Positions 52,667 through 61,187 of a DNA stretch of 64,000 nt are shown here, in pieces. Every line of letters starts with the position of its first letter. The stretch's first letter is position 1. The notes under the pieces were generated by a model that did not search any database, was not told the origin of the DNA, and worked only from the letters and a program-made list of their open reading frames with translations. The DNA comes from Lysobacter_K sp043738095 (GTDB lineage Bacteria > Pseudomonadota > Gammaproteobacteria > Xanthomonadales > Xanthomonadaceae), in the NCBI GenBank assembly GCA_043738095.1, contig JAYSZI010000001.1, forward strand, positions 67,248 through 131,247, written 5' to 3'. The translations under genes and the position numbers were made by a program.

Positions 52667-53950
52667 CTACTCACCCGCTGGCGGGGATGTGACTGGATCG
52701 ATCTGCAACACCTTGCCGGGTGTGAGCACGCTGCCCGTGGCCAAGGCGTTGTCGCGCAACAGGTCGGCCACGCGGATGCCGTAGCGTTGCGCGATGGCCC
52801 AGGCGTTTTCGCCGCGGGCCACGGTGTGGCGACGCGGTACCGATACCAGAGCGGGGACAGCAGCGGTTACCCCCGACGACCCGACGGCGGGCACGCTGCT
52901 ACTGGGTTCCGCGACCGATGCGGGGACGCCCGGGGTGGTCGCTGCGGCTGCGGTCGGGATCGATTGCGTCGGCGCGACCGCCAAGCCCGCGGCGGTCGGC
53001 GCAATCCCCAGCAATGGCGCTCGCTCGCTGCCCAGCCGACCGATGCGGCCGGTCCCGAACACCGGGTTGAGGCGCAGCAGTTGCGCCGCATCATCCCCGC
53101 TGCGCCGGGCCCAGCCGGCAATGTCGGCGATGTCGTCTGGCACGGTGACGGCTGCCAGCTTGGGTACCGGGCGATCGAGCCCGCGCAACCATTCTTCGCG
53201 GTCGTCGGCCTGTTCCATCAGGCACGACAATGCGTGCAGCTTGCGGACGTAGGCATGGGTGATGTCGGACAGGCCCGGCAATTGCTCGGGCTTGGCGCTG
53301 CGTGCCTTCTGGCCGCTGCGTTTGAGCGCGCCCAGGATGCGGTACTCGCCAGCGTTGTAAGCCATCACCGCCAATCGCCAGTCGCCGGCAAACATCCCGT
53401 GCAGGGTCTTGAGGTAACGCACCGCGGCCTTGGTCGAGTCGACCGGCGACAGGCGACCGTCGTACCCGGCCCGGATCGGCACGCGATGGTTGCGCGCAGT
53501 CACCGTGATCATCTGCCATAACCCGGCCGGCCCGGACGGGCTGCGCGCGCCGGGCTTGTAGCCACTCTCGACGAACGGGATCAGCGCGTACTCGGTGGGC
53601 AGGCCCGCCTCGCGCAAAGCGTCGACGACGTAGCCGAACAGCGGCAACAGGTCATCGCTGCGGGTCGCCAGGCGTTGCGGCGCGGCGGCGAAATGCTGGC
53701 GCCAGCGGGTACTGCTGGTGCCGGTTTCGCAGTGGGGGTCGGCGAGTCCGGCACGGAAGCGCTCGTAGATTTCGCGGCCGCTGCGGGTGGCCGGAGCCGC
53801 CTTGCCCTTCGCCGGCGCGGGCGCGTTTGTCGACAGCGGGGGCTCGGTTGCCGACGGCGAAGCCTTGGCAGCCATCGCGGGCGGCGCCTGGGCCGTCAGG
53901 GCCAGCAATAGCCCCATGCACGGTCCCGCCCATGGCCGGCTGCGGCTCAT
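52667..53950 (-). CDS. mltD: MltD-like lytic transglycosylase with one LysM domain
   Basis: The product is 427 residues. The signal peptide is near 1-27 (AMA). A Pro/Ala-rich linker precedes the goose-lysozyme-like SLT domain (about 115-230), with the catalytic glutamate in IPFVESGYKPGARSPSGPAGLWQM and the AYNAGEYRI motif. A long Ala/Ser/Val-rich linker leads to a single C-terminal LysM domain (HTVARGENAWAIAQRYGIRVADLL), fewer than the two or more LysM units of E. coli MltD. It cleaves peptidoglycan glycan strands. Its start overlaps the gloB stop by 4 bases, so it is translated with gloB. Confidence 0.9.
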   Translation of the reverse strand: MSRSRPWAGPCMGLLLALTAQAPPAMAAKASPSATEPPLSTNAPAPAKGKAAPATRSGREIYERFRAGLADPHCETGTSSTRWRQHFAAAPQRLATRSDDLLPLFGYVVDALREAGLPTEYALIPFVESGYKPGARSPSGPAGLWQMITVTARNHRVPIRAGYDGRLSPVDSTKAAVRYLKTLHGMFAGDWRLAVMAYNAGEYRILGALKRSGQKARSAKPEQLPGLSDITHAYVRKLHALSCLMEQADDREEWLRGLDRPVPKLAAVTVPDDIADIAGWARRSGDDAAQLLRLNPVFGTGRIGRLGSERAPLLGIAPTAAGLAVAPTQSIPTAAAATTPGVPASVAEPSSSVPAVGSSGVTAAVPALVSVPRRHTVARGENAWAIAQRYGIRVADLLRDNALATGSVLTPGKVLQIDPVTSPPAGE

Positions 53951-54735
53951 GCGCGGAATCCGTCCTTCCAGCGCCGCAGTTCGGCGAACGTCTCGACGGC
54001 ATCGCGCGGTGCCCGGCCCAGGCGCTCGGCCACGGCGGCCCGGACGGCCGGTTGTGCGCAGCGCAAGAACGGATTGCAGGCCAGTTCGATGCTCAAGGTG
54101 CTGGGTAGGGTCGGGTGTCCGGCGTCGCGCATGGCTTGGGCCTGGTCTGAGTGGCGCCGCAGCGCCGAATTGTCGGGTTCGACCACGCGCGCGAAGGCGG
54201 CGTTGGCCAACGTGTATTCGTGTCCGCAGCAGACCTGGGTGTCGCTGGGCAAAGCTGCCAGTCGCGCCAAGGAGGCCGCCATCTGTGCCGCGCTACCTTC
54301 GAATAGGCGGCCACAGCCCAGGCTGAACAACGTATCCCCGCAAAACAGCACGCTGGTGGCGTTCGGCGCGCCGTTAGCCGTGCCGTAGAAGGCGATGTGG
54401 CTGAGGGTGTGGCCCGGCAGCGCGATCACCTCGAACTGCCAGCCCTGCAGTTGCACCGCGTCGCCATCGCCGACCCGGCGGGTTGCGGTGGCGATGCGGT
54501 CGTCGTGCGGAGCGACCACCGGCAGCTCCGGCCAGCGCTGAAGCAGGCTGGCGGTGCCGCCGATATGGTCATCGTGGTGATGCGTCAGAAGCACGGCTAC
54601 CGGCGTTAAGCCTTGCTCCGCCGCCGCAAACACGGGGCCGGCATCGCCCGGATCCACAATCAGCGCGCGGCCGTCGCCATCAGACAGCGCCCAGATGTAA
54701 TTGTCTTGGAACGCGGGCAGGGCTTGCAGTCGCAC
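53947..54735 (-). CDS. gloB: Hydroxyacylglutathione hydrolase (glyoxalase II)
   Basis: The product is 262 residues. The binuclear metal motif is LTHHHDDHIGG, with the third set of ligands in LPGHTLSHIAFY and the aspartate in FCGDTLFSLGCGRLFEG. It hydrolyses S-lactoylglutathione to lactate and glutathione in methylglyoxal detoxification. The mltD-like gene follows with a 4-base overlap. A methyltransferase gene faces it divergently across about 140 bases containing triple 15-bp repeats. Confidence 0.95.
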   Translation of the reverse strand: MRLQALPAFQDNYIWALSDGDGRALIVDPGDAGPVFAAAEQGLTPVAVLLTHHHDDHIGGTASLLQRWPELPVVAPHDDRIATATRRVGDGDAVQLQGWQFEVIALPGHTLSHIAFYGTANGAPNATSVLFCGDTLFSLGCGRLFEGSAAQMAASLARLAALPSDTQVCCGHEYTLANAAFARVVEPDNSALRRHSDQAQAMRDAGHPTLPSTLSIELACNPFLRCAQPAVRAAVAERLGRAPRDAVETFAELRRWKDGFRA

Positions 54736-54788
54736 GAATGCTCCGGGGCTTACTCGGGGACCGGTGCGGTCCGGAGAATGGGTTCGAG

Positions 54789-54833
54789 ATTTCGGTGCAG
54801 AAGTTTTCGGTTCAGAAGTTTTCGGTTCAGAAT
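54789..54833. repeat. Three tandem 15-bp repeats in the gloB upstream region
   Basis: The unit TTTTCGGTTCAGAAG is present as copies at 54789-54803, 54804-54818 and 54819-54833, with two mismatches in the first and one in the last. It lies between the divergent gloB and methyltransferase genes, where promoters of both should be. Confidence 0.75.
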
Positions 54834-54873
54834 CGGCCGTGCCCCGGCCATTCGCGCCGGCGACGACCCGACC

Positions 54874-55569
54874 ATGCCTCTGCTTTCACATAGCCGTCAA
54901 CCCGACTGCCCTTTGGATTGGTTCGGCACCTTGGCCGGGCAAGGCCTGCTCGCGGTGGAAGCGGTCGCCATGGCGCGGGTGTTGGCGATCGGCCCCGCGC
55001 TCCCGTGGGCGTGGCTTGGGGCCGCAACTGCTGCCCCGCCGGAGGTCTCCGGCCGACGCGGTCTGGTGTTGCGCCGTGAGGGTCCGGGCTTCACTGGCTC
55101 CGTGCGCTGCGCACTGCCGCTGCCGCTGGCCAGCGAGTCCCTCGGCGCGATCCTGCTGCAGCACCTGCTCGACGATGGCGTGCTCGCCGACCCCTTGCTG
55201 AGCGAGTGCGAGCGGGTGCTTGCGCCCAACGGCACCCTCTGGCTGGCCACACTAAATCCTTGGAGTTCCTATCGGGCGCGGTGGCTGGGCACGGGGCTGC
55301 GTGCACACCTCCCCGGGCATTGGCAGGGCGCGCTGCGACGCGCGGGCTTTGCGCTGGACTCGGTCAGCCTGCAGTGGCTGGGGCCGCGCTGGCACCCGGC
55401 CCACGGTGAAGCTGGCATCGGCGCCGCCGACCGCCTGCGCGCGGGCATTGCCCTGACGGTCAGTAAGCGCGTGTACGCCGCGATTCCGCCCAAGCCGCTG
55501 CGCAACCTCCGTTGGCAAGCCGGCGGGGCCGCCCCATCGCGGCGGTCGCCGGCGATAATGGGGCGATGA
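54874..55569 (+). CDS. YafS-like SAM-dependent methyltransferase
   Basis: The product is 231 residues from the ATG at 54874; upstream in-frame residues are encoded by the 15-bp repeats and are not plausible protein. The C-terminal half has the post-SAM methyltransferase features LLSECERVLAPNGTLWLATLNPWSSYR and the strand-turn-strand end. The classical glycine-rich motif I is weak (LAIGPALPWAWLGAA), so activity is not certain. In gammaproteobacteria a homologue (yafS) lies between gloB and rnhA, exactly as here. The stop codon overlaps the rnhA start. Confidence 0.8.
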   Translation: MPLLSHSRQPDCPLDWFGTLAGQGLLAVEAVAMARVLAIGPALPWAWLGAATAAPPEVSGRRGLVLRREGPGFTGSVRCALPLPLASESLGAILLQHLLDDGVLADPLLSECERVLAPNGTLWLATLNPWSSYRARWLGTGLRAHLPGHWQGALRRAGFALDSVSLQWLGPRWHPAHGEAGIGAADRLRAGIALTVSKRVYAAIPPKPLRNLRWQAGGAAPSRRSPAIMGR

Positions 55570-56045
55570 CCGCCGACCCGAACGACCCCACCAAAACCGT
55601 CCACATCCATACCGATGGCGCCTGCCTCGGCAATCCGGGCCCCGGTGGCTGGGGCGCGCTGCTGCGCTGCAACGGCCGCGAGCGCGAGCTTGCCGGCGGC
55701 GATCCGGCTACCACCAACAACCGTATGGAGCTGATGGGCGCAATCATGGGGCTGGAAACACTGACCGCCCCCAGCACCGTGATCCTGACCACCGACTCGC
55801 AGTACGTACGCCAGGGCATTACCGAGTGGATGAAGAACTGGGTGCGCCGCGGCTGGAAGACCGCCGGCGGTGACCCGGTCAAGAACCGCGATCTGTGGGA
55901 GCGCCTGCACGCGGCCTGCCAGCGCCATAACATTGACTGGCGCTGGGTCAAGGGCCATTCCGGCGACCCGCACAACGATCGCGTCGATGTGCTCGCCCGC
56001 GACGCGGCGCTGGCCGCGCGCAGTAGCGCCGTAAGCGTCCGCTGA
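55566..56045 (+). CDS. rnhA: Ribonuclease HI
   Basis: The product is 159 residues. The four acidic catalytic residues are in HTDGACLGNPGPGGW, NRMELMGAIMGLE, LTTDSQYVRQGI and NDRVDVLAR. RNase HI removes RNA from RNA-DNA hybrids. Its ATG overlaps the stop of the methyltransferase gene by 4 bases (ATGA). dnaQ follows 22 bases downstream, a conserved rnhA-dnaQ neighbourhood. Confidence 0.97.
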   Translation: MTADPNDPTKTVHIHTDGACLGNPGPGGWGALLRCNGRERELAGGDPATTNNRMELMGAIMGLETLTAPSTVILTTDSQYVRQGITEWMKNWVRRGWKTAGGDPVKNRDLWERLHAACQRHNIDWRWVKGHSGDPHNDRVDVLARDAALAARSSAVSVR

Positions 56046-56067
56046 GCGCGTGCGAGAATCCCCGACG

Positions 56068-56808
56068 ATGCGCCAGATCATCCTCGATACCGAAACCACC
56101 GGCCTGAGCTGGGAACGTGGCAACCGCGTGGTCGAAATCGGCTGCGTCGAGTTCGTCGAGCGCCGCCCGACCGGGCGCACCTTCCAGCGCTACCTCAAGT
56201 CCGGGCGCGAGTTCGAGCCGGGCGCGCAGCAGGTCACCGGTCTGTCGCTCGACTTCCTCGCCGACAAGCCGACGTTCGCGCAAGTGGTGGACGAGTTCCT
56301 CGCGTTCATCGATGGCGCCGAGCTGGTGATCCACAACGCCGCGTTCGACGTCGGTTTTCTCGACAACGAGTTACGCCTGCTCGGGCCGCAATACGGGCGC
56401 CTGGCCGATCGCTGTGGTATCGAGGACTCGCTGTTGCTCGCGCGCCAGCGCTACCCCGGCCAGCGCAATTCCCTCGACGCGCTATGCAAGCGGTTGGGGG
56501 TCGACAATGCCCATCGGCAGTTGCACGGCGCGCTGCTCGATTCCCAGCTACTGGCTGAGGTCTACCTGGCGCTGACCTCCGGCCAGGGCGAGATCGGCTT
56601 CGACGGCGCCGAGGCCGCACCGGCGATCGCGACGGCCGCGTTCCAGCTCGACGTGGCCGCTGCGCGCCCGCGCGTGCTGATCAGTACCGAAGAACTTGCG
56701 GCGCATGCAAAGCGCCTGGAGACGCTGCGCAGGAAGGCAGGCAAGGCGATATGGGACGAGTTCGCCGAGGTCGCGGACACGAGGGAAGACGCCCTCGCAC
56801 TGGCGTAA
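56068..56808 (+). CDS. dnaQ: DNA polymerase III epsilon subunit (proofreading exonuclease)
   Basis: The product is 246 residues from the ATG at 56068. The DnaQ exonuclease motifs are ExoI LDTETTGL, ExoII HNAAFDVGFLDNEL and ExoIII with HGALLDSQLLAEVY. The C-terminal about 60 residues contact the alpha subunit. It proofreads replication. No gene is apparent in the 185 bases that follow. Confidence 0.96.
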   Translation: MRQIILDTETTGLSWERGNRVVEIGCVEFVERRPTGRTFQRYLKSGREFEPGAQQVTGLSLDFLADKPTFAQVVDEFLAFIDGAELVIHNAAFDVGFLDNELRLLGPQYGRLADRCGIEDSLLLARQRYPGQRNSLDALCKRLGVDNAHRQLHGALLDSQLLAEVYLALTSGQGEIGFDGAEAAPAIATAAFQLDVAAARPRVLISTEELAAHAKRLETLRRKAGKAIWDEFAEVADTREDALALA

Positions 56809-56993
56809 CGGTCGCTCGACCGAAGGGCTGGATAGATCTGGTGTTCGTGTCGCTGGCAGGCGGGCAGGCGCTGATGCGATTCGGGGACGAGACCCCCTCG
56901 CCGAAGGATCGGCTCAAGTTCTTAAAATCCCCGGCAACTGGTTTGTGTGGGTCTTGGACGGCCGGAGGTCCTCGCCCACCAGGCTCGCCGAGC

Positions 56994-57698
56994 CTAGTGG
57001 CTGCGCACCAGCACCACGGTGACATTGTCCGAGCCGCCGCCGTCCAGCGCCGCGGCCACTAATGAGTCCACGCATTCCTGCGCGCTGCAATCGTGGTGTG
57101 CCAAGACCCGGGCGATATTGCGGTCGTCGACTTCTTCAGTCAGGCCGTCGCTGCACAGCAACAGCTGCATGCCCGGCTTGAGTTCGCCGGTCATGGTTTC
57201 GACATTGAGATTGAGAGGGTCAGTCACGCCCAATGCCTGCGTCACCACGTTGCGGTGCGGATGGCTGCGGGCCTGCTCGTGGGTGATCGCGCCGCTGGCG
57301 ATCAGTTCCTGCACATAGCTGTGGTCCTGCGAAAGCTGGGCCAACTGCCCGTCGCGCCACAGGTACACGCGGCTGTCGCCGACCCAGGCGACCTCGAAGC
57401 GATTGCCGCTGACGCGCGCGGCGACCACGGTGGTGCCCATCGGCAGCGCATCGTTGCGGCGCTTGGAGGTGCGAATGATTTCCTCGTCGGCGATGCGGAT
57501 GGCCTGCGCCAGTGGCGTTCCGTCGCGGATCTCGCGGACGATCGTTTCCCGCGCGAGCGCGCTGGCAACCTCGCCGTACTCGTGGCCCCCCATGCCGTCG
57601 GCGACCAGCCACAGACCCAGCTCGCTGTCGCCGTAGTAGGTGTCTTCATTGAGCTCACGGCGAAGGCCCGCGTGCGTCAGGTGTCCGAACTCGATCAT
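56994..57698 (-). CDS. PP2C-type serine/threonine phosphatase
   Basis: The product is 234 residues from the ATG at 57698; a GTG at 57797 with a GAAGG ribosome site would add 33 residues and remains possible, but the family usually starts MIEFG. The metal-binding and catalytic motifs are all present: LNEDTYYGD, LVADGMGGH, WVGDSRVYL, LCSDGLTEEV and GGSDNVTVVLV. Such Stp1-like phosphatases reverse Ser/Thr protein phosphorylation. No partner kinase gene is in the window. The region after its stop (56809-56993) is empty. Confidence 0.9.
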   Translation of the reverse strand: MIEFGHLTHAGLRRELNEDTYYGDSELGLWLVADGMGGHEYGEVASALARETIVREIRDGTPLAQAIRIADEEIIRTSKRRNDALPMGTTVVAARVSGNRFEVAWVGDSRVYLWRDGQLAQLSQDHSYVQELIASGAITHEQARSHPHRNVVTQALGVTDPLNLNVETMTGELKPGMQLLLCSDGLTEEVDDRNIARVLAHHDCSAQECVDSLVAAALDGGGSDNVTVVLVRSH

Positions 57699-57837
57699 GG
57701 GAGGTGGGGCCGCCTGAAGTTCTGGTCGCTCTACGCGATTAACGGAATCATCAGGGGCGCGCGGCCTTGGGCGCAAGGCGGAGAACCACCCACGCACGGC
57801 CAGCCTTCAGGTCGGGCGTGCGTTGAAGAGTGAAATA

Positions 57838-57865
57838 GCAAAAAGGGCCGCCGAGGCAGCCCTTT
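57838..57865 (-). terminator. Terminator of tRNA-Ser(CGA)
   Basis: On the minus strand AAAGGGC and GCCCTTT pair around a 10-base GC-rich loop, followed by five T. It starts 9 bases after the tRNA end. Confidence 0.75.
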
Positions 57866-57873
57866 GCAACAAC

Positions 57874-57964
<91 letters not shown>

Positions 57965-58006
57965 GTGACTCGAGCGCACCCGCGGGCAGGTGAGGTCAAG
58001 CGGGCC

Positions 58007-58035
58007 ATGATACGGGCCGCTGCCGGTGCCGACAA
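58007..58035 (-). promoter_or_regulatory. Promoter of tRNA-Ser(CGA)
   Basis: On the minus strand TTGTCG (58030-58035) and TATCAT (58007-58012) are 17 bases apart. The predicted start is about 35 bases before the mature tRNA end. Confidence 0.5.
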
Positions 58036-58105
58036 GGCACGCGCGGCCGCCGCTCGGCGGCCGGCTACACTGGCGGCCCCTGACTGCAGACTGCACGGCC
58101 ACGCC

Positions 58106-58513
58106 ATGTCCGAAATCCTGGTTCCGGTGTCCTTCGGCGAATTGCTCGACAAGATCGCTATCCTGCAGATCAAGTCCGAGCGCATGAGCGACGAGGCCAA
58201 GCTGGCTAACGTGCGCCACGAGTTGTCCGCGCTTGAACAAACCTGGATGGGCCACGCCGCCGCCGGCGGCGAACTCATCAAACTGCGCGCCGACCTCAAG
58301 GCCGTCAACGAGCGGTTGTGGGTGATCGAGGACGACATCCGCATCAAGGAGCGCGCACAGGCCTTCGACGACGAGTTCATCCAGCTTGCCCGCAAGGTCT
58401 ACTTCGAGAACGACGAACGTGCACGGATCAAGCGCGACCTCAACATGGCGCTGGGTTCGGCCTACGTCGAGGAGAAGTCGTACCAGGATTACAAGACCGG
58501 TGAGGCGCCCTAG
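58106..58513 (+). CDS. DUF6165 family protein
   Basis: The product is 135 residues, soluble and mostly helical, starting MSEILVPVSFGELLDKIAILQIKSERM. A long charged helix (RADLKAVNERLWVIEDDIRIKERAQAFDDEFIQLARKVYFENDERA) could form a coiled coil. Proteins of this kind are commonly next to lipopolysaccharide heptose/Kdo genes, and here a heptosyltransferase and kdkA follow. I recognise it as a DUF6165-type protein by its opening. The biochemical function is unknown. Confidence 0.75.
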   Translation: MSEILVPVSFGELLDKIAILQIKSERMSDEAKLANVRHELSALEQTWMGHAAAGGELIKLRADLKAVNERLWVIEDDIRIKERAQAFDDEFIQLARKVYFENDERARIKRDLNMALGSAYVEEKSYQDYKTGEAP

Positions 58514-58588
58514 CTCCAAACGGGTGCAGCCACCCGCGTTGCGCAAGGGTGTGCTGGGTCGTGGCAGTTGACGGCCACACGATGTCAG

Positions 58589-59641
58589 CTAGGCGCCGCG
58601 GTAGCGCTCGAACGCCGCAATCGCATCGTCAACCGTAATCAAGTCCATGACGCCGTCGCGCTCGATCTTGGTACCCCACTTCAGTGCCGACGCTGGCTTG
58701 CCCAGGTACTTGCGCGCGGCATCGTCGTAACGGTCGACGCAGTAGCGCCGGTCGCTGTACGGACCGCTACGGGCCGGATTGCTCGCCGCGTGCAAGCCGA
58801 GCACCTTGACCCCTACCGCGTTGGCGATGTGCATTGGCCCCGAATCGGGCGCCATGACCAGCTCAGCGCGTTCCAGCAGCGCCGGGAGCTGCTTGAGCGT
58901 GTCCTTGCCGACCAGGTCCAAGGCCGGGCCGTGCATCGCGGCGAGGATCGCGTCGGTGGTGCTGCGTTCAAGCTCGCTGCGTCCGCCGCACAGCACCACC
59001 CGCCAGCCACGCGCGACCGCATGGTCAGCGACGGCGGCGTAGCGCTCGCTGCGCCAGTTGCGCCGCACGTGGCTTGAACACGGCGAAATCAGCAGCGTGG
59101 GCACGCCATCACTCGGCCACTGCGCGTGCGCCCAGTCGCGTGCATCGGCCGGCACCGGCAGCTCCCAGCGCACGTGGGTTTGGCGCAGACCCAGGGGCTC
59201 GCAGAAGCTGCCGAGCGCATCGAGCACGTGGATGCCGGGCCGGGCGGGAATGCGTTCGTTGACGAAGAGGCCATGCAGGTCCTTCGAGCGCGCGCGATCA
59301 AAGCCTATCCGGCGTGTCGCCGGCACGAACGCCGACAGCAGATTGGCACGGGCGGCGACCTGCATCTGCAGCAACACGTCGAAGCGCTGCCGGGGCAGTT
59401 CGCGGCGCAGCGCGCGCATGCCCGCGAGCCCGCTTTTCTTGTCGTATTCGATGAATTCGACGCCGTCGAGTCCTTCGAGCAGGCGCCGTTCGCCTTTGCC
59501 GATGACCCAGTGCAGCGTCGCCCGCGGAAAACCCGCGCGCAGCGTGCGTACGAGCGGCACGACATGGGTGACGTCGCCGAGCGCAGACAGCCGCAACAGG
59601 CAGATCGAGCGGGGCGGATTGGCGGGGGGCGATCGCGGCAT
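58589..59641 (-). CDS. GT9 family lipopolysaccharide heptosyltransferase-like protein
   Basis: The product is 350 residues from the ATG at 59641. The GT9 fold is shown by ICLLRLSALGDVTHVVPLVRTLR at the start, SPCSSHVRRNW in the middle and the donor-binding LVMAPDSGPMHIANAVGVKVLGLH. GT9 enzymes add ADP-heptose to the lipopolysaccharide inner core at the cytoplasmic membrane. It faces kdkA divergently with only 21 bases between start codons, which supports a joint role in inner-core assembly. WaaC versus WaaF type cannot be decided. Confidence 0.88.
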   Translation of the reverse strand: MPRSPPANPPRSICLLRLSALGDVTHVVPLVRTLRAGFPRATLHWVIGKGERRLLEGLDGVEFIEYDKKSGLAGMRALRRELPRQRFDVLLQMQVAARANLLSAFVPATRRIGFDRARSKDLHGLFVNERIPARPGIHVLDALGSFCEPLGLRQTHVRWELPVPADARDWAHAQWPSDGVPTLLISPCSSHVRRNWRSERYAAVADHAVARGWRVVLCGGRSELERSTTDAILAAMHGPALDLVGKDTLKQLPALLERAELVMAPDSGPMHIANAVGVKVLGLHAASNPARSGPYSDRRYCVDRYDDAARKYLGKPASALKWGTKIERDGVMDLITVDDAIAAFERYRGA

Positions 59642-59662
59642 GTGTCTTGCTAGACTCGAACG

Positions 59663-60412
59663 ATGACGGGGTACGACTCGACAGAAGGACTCACGCCGTT
59701 CCGCGACGATAGCGGTTACGGCGCGATTCTGTTCGACCTGAACCTTGTGCGGCAAGCGAGCGCTGACTGGTTTTCGCCTGCGTTCTGGGGTTCACAGGCG
59801 CGGCCGGTGGAAAGCGGCGGACGTGGCGGGGCGTGGTTCGTCGACGCGCCGTTTGGGCCGGCGCTGCTTCGCCGTTATTTGCGCGGTGGGCTGGTCGCCC
59901 ACTTCAGCCGTGCCAGCTATTGGTGGCGCGATGCCAATGCCACCCGCAGTTTCGCCGAGTTCCGCCTGACTCGCGCCATGGCAGCCAAGGGCGTGCCGGT
60001 GGCCAAACCAATCGCCGCCTACTACCGCCGCGACGGCCTGACTTACCACGCCGCGATCCTGCTCGAACGCCTCGAAAACGTCCGCACTTTCGCCGATCGC
60101 GCCGCGGTTGCCGGAGATGGTGCGCCCTGGGAGGAAGCCGGGCGCTTGATCGCGCGTTGCCACCGCGCCGGCCTCGATCACGCCGACCTCAATGCCCACA
60201 ATCTGCTGTTCGATCCGACAGGGCGAGGTTGGGTCATCGATCTCGATCGCGGCCAATTGCGCATACCCGCCACGGTCTGGCGCGAGGGCAATCTTGCGCG
60301 GCTCAAGCGCTCGCTGTTGAAACTGCGCGATACCCGCCCGATAGCGGAGGTGGAACGCGATTTCGCGCGCTTGCGCGACGCCTACGATCGCGCCTGGGGG
60401 CGAGGCTACTGA
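59663..60412 (+). CDS. kdkA: 3-deoxy-D-manno-octulosonic acid (Kdo) kinase
   Basis: The product is 249 residues. The RIO/ABC1-like kinase fold has ARPVESGGRGGAWFVDAPFGPALLRRYLRGG, the catalytic HADLNAHNLLF and the metal-binding aspartate in VIDLDRG. KdkA phosphorylates Kdo of lipid A, replacing the second Kdo in species with a single phosphorylated Kdo. No ribosome site is seen; the TAGACT 13 bases upstream could give an almost leaderless transcript. It shares a tiny intergenic gap with the heptosyltransferase gene. Confidence 0.93.
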   Translation: MTGYDSTEGLTPFRDDSGYGAILFDLNLVRQASADWFSPAFWGSQARPVESGGRGGAWFVDAPFGPALLRRYLRGGLVAHFSRASYWWRDANATRSFAEFRLTRAMAAKGVPVAKPIAAYYRRDGLTYHAAILLERLENVRTFADRAAVAGDGAPWEEAGRLIARCHRAGLDHADLNAHNLLFDPTGRGWVIDLDRGQLRIPATVWREGNLARLKRSLLKLRDTRPIAEVERDFARLRDAYDRAWGRGY

Positions 60413-60428
60413 TGGCTTGGAGCGTGTG

Positions 60429-61187
60429 ATGTCCTGGAGCTTGCGATTGCATGGGGTCGGCAATGCCGCCGCCGTGGAGCTGGGATCGGCGATGGCGACC
60501 ATCGAGCGCGATGGCGCGCCGTGGCTGACCATCGACTGCGGCGGCGAAGGCCTGACTGCATGCCTGGAGCAGTACGGCCAAGCCCCGCGCGCGTTGTTCG
60601 TGACCCACGTGCACCTGGACCACGTCGCCGGCTTCGAGCGGTTGTTCGTCGATAGCTATTTCGACCCAGACTGGCGCGGACGCGTGCGCCTGTACGTGCC
60701 GGCCCCACTGGTGCCGCTGCTGCATCAGCGCGTTGGTGATTACCCGAATGCGCTGGCCGAGGGCGGCGCGAATTTCTGGGATGCATTCCAGGTGATTCCT
60801 GTCGGTGCCGCGTTCTGGCATGACGGGGTCAGGCTGGAGGTGTTCGCGACACGCCACCACTGGCCCGACACCTCGTTCGGTCTGCGTCTGCGCGGCAGCG
60901 TCGTGTGGACCGGCGACACCCGGCCGATCCCGGAGATGCTGGAAAAATTCGCTGGCGCCGGCGAACTGGTCGCGCACGACTGCGCGCTGCATGGCAATCC
61001 GTCACACAGCGGCATTGAGGACCTGGAACGGGAATACTCGCCAGAGTTGCTCGGCCGTTGCCTGCTGTACCACTACGCCAGCCGCGAGGACGGCGCGGCG
61101 CTGGTCGCGCGCGGCTACCGGGTGGCGCAGCCGGGCGAAACGCTGGTGCTGGCCGAACCGACCGCCGCGCGCGCACAACCGGCATGA
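60429..61187 (+). CDS. MBL-fold (RNase Z-like) metallo-hydrolase
   Basis: The product is 252 residues. The metallo-beta-lactamase site is THVHLDHVAG, with WTGDTRPI and the later histidine in HYASREDG. Residues FATRHHWPDTSFGLRLRG resemble RNase Z-like members. The substrate is unknown. Its start is 16 bases after the kdkA stop, and its stop overlaps the moaA start by 4 bases, so it is translationally coupled to the molybdenum-cofactor genes. Confidence 0.85.
   Translation: MSWSLRLHGVGNAAAVELGSAMATIERDGAPWLTIDCGGEGLTACLEQYGQAPRALFVTHVHLDHVAGFERLFVDSYFDPDWRGRVRLYVPAPLVPLLHQRVGDYPNALAEGGANFWDAFQVIPVGAAFWHDGVRLEVFATRHHWPDTSFGLRLRGSVVWTGDTRPIPEMLEKFAGAGELVAHDCALHGNPSHSGIEDLEREYSPELLGRCLLYHYASREDGAALVARGYRVAQPGETLVLAEPTAARAQPA

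Noticed and set aside
56924..56955. CTCAAGTT-like element resembling a flagellar sigma-28 promoter
   Set aside because: The -10 part does not match GCCGATAA, and it points into the 3' end of the PP2C gene on the opposite strand.
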